From NCBI GenBank assembly GCA_021811235.1, contig JAJZPG010000024.1:1-43852 (forward strand): a DNA stretch of 43,852 nucleotides, in the 5' to 3' direction. Positions 1 to 12,000 of this stretch are shown piece after piece. The position numbers and the translations under genes are program-made. The notes under the pieces are model-generated. The model made no database searches and had not been told where the DNA came from. It was given only the letters and a program-made list of their open reading frames with translations. The number at the start of each line of letters is the position of its first letter. Positions within the stretch are counted from its first letter, which is position 1. Source of the stretch: Pseudomonadota bacterium. GTDB taxonomy: Bacteria > Pseudomonadota > Gammaproteobacteria > Burkholderiales > Thiobacillaceae.

Positions 1-3000
1 TACAGGTCGCCGGCGGCGCGGGCGGTGAGCTGGCCGCTGTCCGGCAGTTCCACCAGGATGGGCGTGGCGGCGCTGCCGAGGTCGCCGCCGCCCGCCTCCA
101 GGATGGCGCGCGCCGCGGTGACGTGGGTCTTGCCGGCGACGCCGCTCATGCCGGCGCCGGTCTTGATGCGCGCCTCGCCCTGGGTGTGGATCTCGTCCAG
201 TTGCAGGTTGGCTTCGGAGCCCAGCAGCACGTCATCCTGGGCGGTGGCGTTGAGCCGGCCGCTGGCGGTGACGTCCACGTCCTCCTTCTGGACGATGCGC
301 AGCTCGTCGCCCACCAGCTCGATGTCGCTGAGCTCGGCGGTGAGCAGGGCGAGCTTCTCCTCGTCGCTCAGGCTGGCGCCGCGCTGGATCACGACCGGCG
401 TCGCCTTTTCCAGGCCGATGCCGCCGCTCGCGTCCAGGGTGAGGTGGTTGCCGATGATGTTGGCCTCCTCGATGCGCACCTCGGTGTCCGCGACCGGCCG
501 GAACAGGCCGGCGGACAGCGCGTTGCTCAGCTGGCCGTCGCTCCACACCGCGCCTTGCGACAGGGCCGCGGTCTCCGTGGCGCTGAGAGTCGGGGTATGG
601 CCGACCACATAGGCGCCGCCGCCGAAGCGCTGGTAGGCGGCGTGGTAGGCGGCGGTCTGGCCGGCCTCGTAGGCGGTCACGTCGGCATCGCTCCAGTTGT
701 TCGCCGACTTCAGCACCGAGGCCTGCACGGGGGTGGCGTGGTAAGCGTAGTGGGGATCGTAGGCCTCCGCCGTGTAGCTGCCGTCGTCCAGGCGGTGCAG
801 GTTGCGCATGCGGAAGTAAGCCTCGTACTCCTGTTTGAGTCTTGCAGTCTGCGCGTCCAGGTTCTGGTCGCGGGCCTGTTCGGCCTGGGCACCGGTCAGG
901 CGCATCTCGTCCCACATGGCCAGGAGTTCGGCGCGGGTGCTCTCGTCCACCTGCTCGGTGCTGTTGGCATCCAGCAGGCTGCCGGCCGGCACCGACAGAT
1001 GCACGTCGCCCGCCTGGGATTTGACCTGGCGCACGCGCATGTCGCCGCTGGCCTCCTGGATGTGGATATTGCCGGCGGCTTGCGCAGACAGGACGGTAGT
1101 GCCGCCCTGGGTGTCCACCACCAGCGGGGTGGCATCGCTGCCGATGGCGTCGGACAGGGACACCAGGGTGATGTCGTTGCCGGTCACCGTGATGCCCGGG
1201 CCGGTGCCCGCCAGATTGCGGTCGGCGGCGAGGTACACGTCGCCGCTGGTGGCGCGGACGCTGGCGGCGCGCAGGTTGCCGTCCACCTCCTTGATGGCGA
1301 TGTCCTTCAGGGCGGTGGCGGTGAGCGTGCCGTCCACCAGGCCCCTGGCGGGATCGGCGTCGGTGAGGTCGATCAGCACCGGGTTGGCGGCGCTGCCGAT
1401 GGCGCCGCTGGCGGAAGTCAAGGTCAGGTTGCTGGCGACGATGCGGGCCTGGTCGGACAGGCTCTGGATGCCCGCCCCGCCGCTCAGCGTGGTGTCGCCG
1501 GTGAGGCCGCGCACCAGGCCGCCCAGCAACAGCTGGCCGGTGCCGGCGTCCACGTTGAGGCTGGCGCTGTCGAAGCCGATGAAGTTCACCGTCACCGCCT
1601 TGGAGGCGTTCAGGCTGTGCTGGTAGTACTCGTTCACCACGGTGCGGAAGTAGGCGGTCCGGGTGATGTCCTCGTAGGCGCAATGGCCGTCGATGCAGAT
1701 GACCCCGTCCCGCACCTCGGTATCGTTCTGGTACTTGTATGGGCCGCTGGTGTACCTGGAATAGTCCATGGCGTAGTCGGCACTGGAGCCGCCCTCCGAC
1801 AGCCAGTCCCCCGTCAGGCGCGAGGTGTACTGAGTGACCGGCGGATTGGTGCGGTCGGGATCGTCGTAATCCGGCACCAGCCAGTCGGCGCCGAACAGGA
1901 CGCGGGTGCTGTAGATCCGCTCCTGGTCGGTCTGGGTGCGCTGGCCGTTGATCCAGTTGAAGCGCCGGTTGGCGGTGGGCGCGAAGCTGCCGGTGCGGCC
2001 GGAGGTGGAGGAAATCAGCGTGCTGGGCTTGCCGTTCGCGTCCACAGTGGCGCTGGTGCGGGTTTCGATGGTGTTACCCAGACGGGTGATCTCGGTCACC
2101 AGCGGGTTGTTGTTGGGATCGCGCTGGGACGTGTCGGTGATGCGGATGATGCCTTCCACGCCCGGGCCGGTATCCAGCCGGCCCACCGCCAGGTCGTAGC
2201 CGGTGGTGTTGCTGACGTTGATGCGGCCGTAGCCGTCCATCACGCGCAGCTCGCCGTTGCCGGTGGAGAAGATGTTGCCGAACAGCTCCATGTGTCCGCC
2301 GCCCATGCGCACGTTGGCCAGGACCAGGCGGTCGTTCTCGGCGTCGTAGCTCACCTTGATGCTGCTGCTCCCCGGATCGGGATTGTTCAGGTCCAGGTAG
2401 CGGGTGCTGTGGTCGCCGGACTGCCAGTTGGCCTTGAGCTTGGCGATGGCCGCCGAGTTGGCGATGCCCATGCTGGGGTTGGTGGCGGCGAGCAGGCTGT
2501 TGTCGATGAGGATGGCCCGGTCGGGCAGGCCGGCCTGGATCAGGCCGTTGATGTTGAGCTTCTCGCCGCTGATGTACACGTTGTTGCCGGCGATGGTGGT
2601 GCTGCAGCCGCCGCTGCCGCAGTTCTGGACCAGTCCGTTCTGGGCGTAGTCGGCCTTGTTCGCCTCGCTCTGGCCGGGCAGGGTGCCCAGTTGCTTGACC
2701 GGATCGCCGCCCTGGTGAGTGAAGCCCGGGGTGTAGGTCTTGATGAAGTCGCCGCCGGTGGCGATGTTCACCGTCTCGGCGTTGATGTTGGCGGAAACGC
2801 GCAGGGTGCCGTGGCTCTTGGCGATGGCCTCGCCGCCCAGGTTGTTGACGTCGCCGCGCATCCACAGCTGGGCCGGGGCGCCGGTGGCGGTGTCCTGGTC
2901 GTTGGTGTTTTCCACCCGGATCACCGGCTTGGGCGAGGTGACGGCGTCCTTCAGGGTGCCGATGGCGGCGCTGCGGCCCAAGGCGTTGCGGGCGTTGATG

Positions 3001-6000
3001 TCGCCGTTGCTGGACACCCGCAGGCCGTTGAAGGTGATCAGGCCGCCCTCCTCGTCCGGGATGGTGAGGGCGGCGGTCTGCATGAAGCGGGTGGACCGGT
3101 TCTCGATGTCGATGCGCACGTCGCCCGGGGCCTCGATGTGGCCGCTGGCCTGGCCGGTGAGGTATTTACCGGTGATGTTGACGTTGCCAGTGCGGGCGGT
3201 GGTGTCGAGGATGTCGATGAAACCCACCTTGGCGTCGGGGTCGCTCAGCGCAGCCAGTTGCTGCTCCAGGATGCGGGCGTCGTTGTCCAGGGCCAGGGCC
3301 GCGTCGGCGGCGTCGCTGCCGGCGTAGCTGTTGGCGGCGGCGCGGGTGGCCTGGGCCTTCTGCCGCAGGGCGGCGATCTCCGCCGCCAGTTCGTCGGCCA
3401 GGCTCACGTTGTCGCGCAGCTGCCATTTGTCCGCCATGGCCTCGGAGCTGGTGACGGTCTGGCCGTCCGCCGCCAGGATCAGCCACTGGTGGTGCCAGAT
3501 GCCGGCCTGCACCGTGCCGTCCACGTTCACTCCCGAACTCGGATCCAGACCGAGGAAGGCGTTGGCGTTGTCGTAGGTGGAGCCGCCGGTGATTTTGAGC
3601 GACGAGGTGTCTGCGCCGAAGAATTCGCCGATGGCGGACAGGGTTTCCCGATAGGCATCGGTCCCCTCGCCGAAGCCGCGCGTGCGGTGGCTGCCTTCCG
3701 TGGCGGTGAGATGCACGCTCTTCACGGAACGCGCCTGGGCACCGGCGGCGATGGCTATGGTGTTGTGCTGGACCACCGAGCCGTGGGCATCCGGATCGTT
3801 CTCGATGGGAAGAGCGGTGTAGTTCCACAGCCGGGTTTCCGCGTCGGCGTACAGGTCGTTGCCGTTGACCCGGTCGGTACCGGCCATCAGGTGCACGTCC
3901 TCTTCCGCTTCCACCTTGGCGCCGCTGGCCAGTTCGATGCGGTTGTCGGCGCGGATGCCGGCGGCGGAATCGCCTTCGGCAGCGCCCGCCAGGCCATAGG
4001 TTTTGGAACGGGCGGCGGCGTGGATCTGGGATGTGGTGCGGGCCGACAGGTTGGCCTCGCCGTCGGTGAGCAGGGTGGCGCCCTGGCCCAGATGAACGAC
4101 AGCGTCGTTGCGGTCGTTCTGGATCTCCGACTCGGCCTTGGCGATGGCGATGGCGCCGCCGGAATCCAGGCGCACCCGGTCGTGGGCGTCCACCTGGTTC
4201 CAGGCCGCCAGGTCCAGGTCGCCGACGCTGGCGCCGGCCACCGTGACGTTGACCTTGGCGTCCTGGCCCACGTCCACCAAGGCGCCGTTGCGGATGAAGG
4301 ATTCGGAACGGGCGGCGGCGGCGTTCAACAGGCCGCCGGAGCCGGAATCCACGTTGTAGCCGCTGGCCAGGGCCGGCTTGACGATGTCGTTCCAGGCCTG
4401 GGCAGTGAAGGACTCGGTGTTCACCGTCACCTCGGGACCCAGATAGGCGCGGGTGTCGGTATCGACGTGGTTGATGGCGCGGGCGCCGGAATAGCCCACC
4501 ACCGAGGCGCTGGTGGAATCGGAGGTCGAGTTGAAGTTGACGTGCTGGGCCGCACCCACTTCCACCAGGGCGGCGTTGATCAGGCCGGTGGTGCCGGTGG
4601 CGCCCCCCAGGCGGGCGTAGGTGCGGGAATCCGCCTCGGTTTCCGCCTTGGAGGCCACCAGCACCCCCAGGCCGCCGGCGCCGGCCACGGTGTTGGCGCG
4701 CAGGGTGTCGTTGCCGTCGGCCTTGACCTTGACGGAGTGGGCCGTGACCGTGGGGTTGTCTCCCACGCTGGCGTAGGTCTCGGTGTCGGTCTTGGCCTTG
4801 GCCGTATTGCTGCCGCCGGCCAGCAGGCCCACGTTGATGCCGGTGACGTCGGCGTCGGCATAGGTGTCGGAGTGGGCGTCCACCTTGAATTCGCCGTTCA
4901 CGTCGATGATGTTGTTGGCGCCCACGTCGGCCACGGTATCGGTGCGCACCGTGGCGTTGGATTCGGAGGCGCTGGCCCCCAGCAGCAGGCCGCCGGCGCC
5001 GGCGGTGGCGTCGCTCTCGGCGGTCTTGCCGCGCAGACGGGTCTCGGCCTGCACGGTCATGGCGTCGGCGATCACGTCCACGTTGCCGCCGGTGCTGGCT
5101 TCGGCGCGGGTCTGCACCGTGGCGTCGGCCAGGGACACACCGATGGAAACGCCCGCCGACACCGCCACGCCCAGGGCCTTGGCCTTGGCCACCGGGTCCA
5201 CGTCGGCGCGCACCTGGGTCAGGCCGGAGGCGGTGCGGATCACCGCGCCGTCGCCGATCTTCGCCTTGGCAGACGAGCTGTCCTCCACGTCGGCGTCGGC
5301 GCCGGCGCCCGAGATCAGGCCGCCCGCCGCCGCGATCACATGGGCATCGGTATCGGTCTGGGCATGGCCGTGCACGTCCAGGGCCTTGCCGGTGACGTGG
5401 GCCTGGCTGCCCACCTCGGCCGTGGCGGCCCCGCTTTCCGTCGCGTAGGCCACGGCCACCCCCACCCCGGCCAGGCCCACGGCGGCGCCCAGGCCCTTGA
5501 CCTCCAGATCGTGGTCGATGCCCGCGTCCACGCTCACGAGGCCGGTGCTGGCGCCGGGCGCGGCGGCGACCGTGCCCAGGGCAGTGATGCTGGCATCGTC
5601 GCCCACCCGGGCGCTGGCGCTGCTGGATTTGTCCAGGATGGCCACGGAGGCGCCCAGGCCGACCACCCCGCCGCCGCCGGCGAAGGTCAGCAGCTTGGAG
5701 GCCGTGGTGCGCTGGTTGATGTGGATGTCGCCCACGTCGAGCACCAGGCCCTGGGTGTCGTTGACCGCGCCGTCGCCGGCCTGGACCGTGACGTTGCGCG
5801 CGGCGGTGATGGTGCCGGCGGCCTCGGCCTCGGTCTTGTCGTCGATGAAGGCCAGGGCCACGCCACCGCCGAGGGAGGCGCCGCCGGACACGGCCACGCC
5901 CACGGCGATGGCGTCGGCATCGGTGCCGTTGTGGGCGGCGACCAGCACGTCGCGGCCGGCGTTCAAGGTGGCGCCGGCCGCGACGGAGGCCTGGGCGGTA

Positions 6001-9000
6001 CTGGCCGCAGCCGGGGCATTCAGGTCGTTGCCCACGTTGGCGTTGGCGCGGGCCGCGTTGGCCCGGTCGCGGGAAGCGGAAGTGCCGCCGGCGTCGGAAT
6101 CCATCTGGTCGCCGAAGGCGTTGGCGGAGACGTAGCGGGCCACTTCGCCCACCGAGGCGCTGGACTCGCTCTGGGCGTCGCTGTCGGGACGGCTACCCGC
6201 CGTCAGCACGGACACCGCGCCGGAGATACCGACGGTGGAACCGCCCGCCGCCGCGATGGTGAAGGAATCCAGCGTGCGTTCGGTGTCGGCGCTGACCGTG
6301 ATGTCGCGGTCGGCGTCCACCGTGGCCCCGCTGCGCACCTGGGTGCTGGCGCCATTGTTGACCATGACCACGTCCACCGCCGCGCCCACGCCGGCGCCGC
6401 CCAGGCCGACGCCGAGGCCGCCCAGATAGTTGTCGACCCGGGTGGTGTCGCGGGCGCTGATGCTCACGTCCTGCTGCGTGCCGCCGTAGCCGGCGTCGGC
6501 GTTGATGTGGCTGTCGCCGGCGCCGGCGTCGCGCTTGGCGCCGAACACCGTCTGGGTGGTGCCCTTGATCACCGCCACGTTCACCGTGCCGGCGATGCCC
6601 ACGCCCCCCGCCGCCGAGGCGGTGCCGGCGATGACGTCCTGCTCGGTGTCGTTCTCGGCGTGGATGCGGGTGGCCTGGTCGGCGTTGAGGTTGGAACCGT
6701 CGCCCACGATGGCCTGGGTGGTCTGGTCGTAGACGGACACGGTGCCGGTCAGGCCGATGCCGGCCACGCCGGAGAGGGACACGGCACCGGCGTAGATCTC
6801 GGCGTCGGTCTCGCTGGTGGCTTCCACGGTGAGGTCGCCCTGGGAGTTCAGGTCGCTGTCCCAGACCAGGGCCTGGGTCTGGCTGTCCAGCAGGACCAGA
6901 CCGATGGAGCCGGACAGGCCGGCATAGGTGCCGCCGCCCAGACCGATCACCGCCTGGGCGATCTCCATGCTGGAACCGGCATCCACGCTCACCGCCTTGC
7001 GTCCCTGCAGCGTAGCCTGGCTGACCTCGGCGGTGGTGATGTGGGAACCGATCAGGGTATCCATGGCCCCGCCCGCACCCACGTCGCCGCCGATGGCGGC
7101 GCCCCCGGAACCGGAGGCCAGGTTGTCGTGGTGATAGGCGGCCACCCGGGCCTCCTGTTCCGCGCCGCCGAAGCTGGTGTTCACGCTGGCGTGGTCGGTG
7201 ACTTCGGCGCTGGTGTAACCGGTCAGCATGGCCACGGAGACGGTGCCGGCCACGCCGGTGCTGCCGCCACCGCCGGCGCTGATGGCGAAGTTCTCCACCT
7301 GCGAGGTGGACGAGGCCACCACCGCCACGCCCCGGACGTTGTCCTTCTGCTGGCGCCCGGACAGGGGATGGGCGGAGGGCAGGCCAGTCAGGGCACTCAG
7401 CGTGCCGTTGTCCACCTGGGCGACGCCGCCGTTGCCCAGGCCGGTGACCTGGGTATGGGTGCCGGTGATCTGGGCCAGGGTGTCGGAATGGATGTCGTTG
7501 AAGGCGATGGAGCCGGCGCCGCCGACGCTGCCGCCGACGCCGATGGCACCGGCGCGGGCGTCGATCTGGTCGTCGGATTCGGCGGTGACCAGCACGTTGC
7601 CGCTGGCCTCCACGTCGGCGCCGCCATTCACGCTGGCGGTGGTGACGCCGCCCAGGTCGTTGAGGGCGATGGAACCGGCGAAGCCGGCGGTGCCGGCGCC
7701 GGAACCGGCCACGGCCCAGACTTCCATGACGCCGGAACGCTCGGCGTCCACCAGCACGTTGGCCGCGTCCACCGTGCCGCCGGAAATCGCGGCGGTGACG
7801 CTGCTGCCGATATGGTTGTAGGAACCGGAGGCCCCCACCGCGCCGTTGCCGGCCACGCCCACGGCGCCGGTGACGGACAGGATCTCGGAGTTGTCATGCG
7901 CACGGACCGTGGCGTCGCCCGCCGTGTTGAGGGTGGTGCCGCTGGCGGAGGCCTCGGTGATGTTGCCGATGGTGTTGACGCCCAGGGAGCCGGACACGGC
8001 CACCTTGGAGGAGCCCGCGCCGCCCGCCGCGATGGCCTGGATGTCGGCGTTCTCGGTGGCTTCCAGGCGCACGCTGGTGCCGGACAGGGAACCGCCGGTG
8101 GACTTGGCGTAGGTCTCGTTGTCGATCTCGTTGTAGCTGCCGGAGATGCCCACCGAGCCCTGGCCGGTGGAGACGGCCGCGTTGCCGGAGATGGAGAAGA
8201 TGTCCGCCGTGTCGTCCGCGTCCAGGTTCACCGCGTTGCCGCTGGAGGACACGGTGACGCCGGACAGGGAGGCTTCGGTCTTGTTGCTGATGACGTTCCA
8301 GGTCACCGCGCCGGAGGCGGCCACGCCCTGCGAGGCGCCGATGGCGGCGGCCACTGAGACGATGGCGTTGTCGTTGGTGGCGGTGGCGGACACGCCGGCG
8401 TCGCCGTTGACGGTCTTGCCGGTGCCGCTGATACGGGCGCTGGTGTCGGAATCCACGGTGGAAATGGCCACCGCCGCCCCCACGCCGGCCTTGCCTCCGT
8501 AGCTGACGGAACCCGCCACGCTGCGGATGTCGGAGGTGTCGTCGGCGTCCAGCACTACGCTGGAATCCGCGTCCACATTGGCGTCGTCGATGGCCGCCTC
8601 GGTGACGTTGGCTATGGTGCTGTAGGAGACGGAGCCGGCGATGCCCACCTTGTCGCCGGCGGCGCCACCGGCGGAGATGGACCACATGGCCTTGCTGTTT
8701 TCCGCGTCCAGGTTGACGCCGCCGTTGTGCACGGTGACGGTGGCGTCGGCAATCGTCGCGCGGGTGTCCTTCACCAGCTGGTTCCAGGTGAAGGCGCCGG
8801 CCAGGCCGGCGGACTTGCCGGTGGCCACGGTCAGCGACCCGGCACCGGCGATATTGAGGGCGTCGTTCCTGGCCTGGGCGCTGAGACCCCGAGCCAGGTC
8901 GACGGTGGTCTCCGCCGTGCCGTCCGCGTCCTTGTCCACCGCCACGGCGCTGGCGCCGGTGCCGGACACGGTGACGCTGGCCAGGTCGGCGATGCCCGCA

Positions 9001-12000
9001 GCCGTGATGTCGTTGACGATATTGACCGAGGCGGCGCCAGAGATGCCGACGCCGGATTTGCCCTGCTGCCCGGTGTCCTTGGCGTTGGTCTGGGTCCCGT
9101 CTCCGCCGGTCTTGCCTTCGTCGCTTTCGTTGGCAGACGGGCCGGAGCCGGCCACGGTGAAGGCGCCCTGGGTGCCGCCGGCGTGGGCGTCCAGCAGCAG
9201 GTTGCCGCTGGCGCTGAGGCTGCCGCCGCTGGCGGACTCGGTGGCCCGGTTGCCGATGACGGCGCGCACTTCCCGGTCCAGTTCGTTGATGGCCACCGAG
9301 AAGCCGATGCCCACGCTCTGCGAGCGGGCGACGCCGCCGGCCACGTTGATCACCAGGCTGTCGTCCTCGGCCTTCACCAGCACGTCGTTGGCGTTCATGC
9401 TGCCGCCGGCGCCGATCTGGGCGACGGTGTGGAGGTCGGTGTCCACCAGGGAGAAGGCGCCGTTAATGGAGACCTTGCCGGCCTTGCCCATGGTCTCGGC
9501 CACGGTGACCTGGTCGAAGTGGGTGTCCGCCAGGGCCACCACGTCGTCGGCGCGCACTTCGGCGCCAGCGGCGATGCTGGCATCCGTGCCGCCGCTCAGG
9601 TTGAACTGGTGGTAGGAGCCGCCGAAGCCGGCGGTGCCGCTGCTGGAGTTGCTGCCGGGCGCAGCGGTGGGGTCGAACTCGGGCACGCCCACGAGGTTGA
9701 GGATGCCCTGGCTGGCGGTGGCCACCACGCTCACGTCCTGGGCGCCGGTGATGGGTGCGGCACCGGCGTTGATGCTGGCATCGCCGATGCGGGCCGTGGC
9801 CTTGTGGTCCAGGCTGAAGAAGTCCACCGCGCCGGCGAAGGCGAGCTTCTCGCTTTCCACGGCGGTCTGGGTCCAGGAGGTGGCGTTGATCGGGTCGCCC
9901 GCCACGTCGTACAGCGCCTGGCCCAGCTTGTACCAGGCATCGGCGCTGTTCCAGTCCATGGTCTTGAACTGGTCGATGAGCTGGCTCCACTGCGACCAGA
10001 ACGGGCTGATGAGGGTCTGGGCGTTGACGTTCAGCGCGCCGCCGGCGCTGATCACGGCGCCGTCGCCGATCAGGGCGTCGGCGTGGTGGTTCATGTCGAT
10101 CACCGCCACCGAGGCGGAGATGGCCACCTTCTTCTTGTCTTCCGGCGCGTTGGGATCGCCCGGCAACTGGGTGTCCAGGTCGCGCTGGTCCACCGCCGCC
10201 GAGGTCTCGAAGCTGACGCTCTCCTCGGCCTTGGCCAGCACGTCGAGCTTGCCCGGGGTGGTGACGTGGGCACCGCCGGCCACCTCGGCCTTGACGTTGT
10301 TGTCGTTCTCCACCCAGGCGAAGGCGGCGGACAGGCCCAGCTTGCTGGACGCGCCGCTGCGCGAGTCGGTGCTGGGGGCGGCGGCGACGAAGTCGGACAG
10401 CTTCTCGAACAGGATCTCGTCCACCGGCTTGGCGCTGGTGATGGCCTCCTGCAGGTCCGGGCTGCCGGCGGTGCCGGCGGCGGCGGACACCTCGGTCTCG
10501 GCCTCGGCCAGGGTGGATTTCACCGCCACCTGGCCGGCGTTGACGTTGCCGCCCAGGCTGGCGGTGAGGGTGGTGTCGCTGATCAGCACGGAAACGCCGG
10601 AGGAGGCGATGCCGTCCTTGAACGAGCCGCCGCTGGCCGCCACGCTGTGGCTCTTCTCGCCGCTGGCCTCCACATCCAGGGCGCTGGCGCGGGCGATGGT
10701 GGCGTTGCTGGCCACGGTGGTCTCCGCCACCTGCTTGCCGATGCCCACGGCGAAGGAGAAGTTGGCGTACTTGCTGGCGGAGGAGGCGGCGTTGCTGAAA
10801 CTGCCGGTGTTGACCGTGTCGACGCTGACGGACAGGGTGCTGTCGGCCTGGCTCTTCAGCGTCATGGCGCCGTCGGAACCCAGGGTGGCGTTGCCGATGT
10901 TGACCTTGGCCTGGGAGTCGGTCTCGCCGTAGCCGAAGCCCACCACGGTGCTCATCACCTTCATGCTGGCGTCGGCGATGGAATGGGACTCGATGCCCAG
11001 GGTGCCGCTGGCATCGATGCTGGCGCCGTCGTCCACGGCGATGGTGGCGTGGGCCCTGGAGATGGTGAGGTTGGCGCCGATGCGCAGGCTGCCGAGGAAA
11101 TCCAGAATGGTGTCGCCGTATTCGTTGCCGGTCCACACCCACTTGTCGTTGGCGGTGGCCTTGATGCTCACGTCGCCGCCCTTGATCACCGCGTTCCTGA
11201 TGCTGATGCTGGCGATGGAGTCCTCCACCGAACCGAAGGCCGGGGTGGACTGGTTGTCGGTGGCCTCGATGCTGATCTTGCCGGCGGCCTGGCCGTTGTC
11301 GGCGTGGGCCAGCAGCTGGCTGCCGTTCTTGATCTCGATTTCCTTGGCGCTGACGCTGATGTCGCCCGACTTGCCCTGGGACTGGCCGCTGGCGTGGTTG
11401 GCGCGGGTGTCCGCCGCACCGCCGAGATCGCGCGAGGACACCACCACATCGTCCAGGGTGACCTTCTTGGTGGCGGTGATGGTGACGTCGGCGCCGTGGG
11501 AGTAGAAATCGTTGCCGCTGCCGCTCCAGGTGAGGTTCTCCGGGTCGATCAGGATCGCGCCGGCCTGGTCCTGGGCACCGCTGCCGCCCCGGGCGGACAG
11601 GCCGTTGCCCTGGAGGGTGACGTCGTGCCTGGCGGAGAACTCGACGAAGCCGCCGTCGCCGCTGTCGCCGGCATCGGCGGATACCTTGCCGCTGGCCGTC
11701 AGGGTGGCATTGCGGTCGGCCATCACTATCACCGTACCGCCGTTGGCGTTTTCACCCAGGCCGTCGGCCGCGACCCGGCCCGCCACGGTGATGTCCTGCG
11801 CCGCGACGATGCGGATCACGCCGCCGTCCACCTGCACGTCCGCGGCGGTGGCCATGCCTTCCACGTTCACCAGGTCGGCGAACGCGACCTGGGCGCGCGG
11901 GCCGGCGAACACCTGGGCGCCGGTATCCACGGTGACGTTGCCACCCGCCAGGGTGACGGCGTCGGCGGCGTGGATGCGGCCTTTCACCAGCACCAGGCCG

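Noticed and set aside
123-8357. 2744-codon open frame on the plus strand (and another at 8727-12596)
   Set aside because: They lie codon-for-codon opposite the adhesin. Stops in that frame need TTA, CTA or TCA in the adhesin, codons that this GC-rich gene almost never uses. The translations are low-complexity Gly/Ala/Val/His/Gln with no domain.
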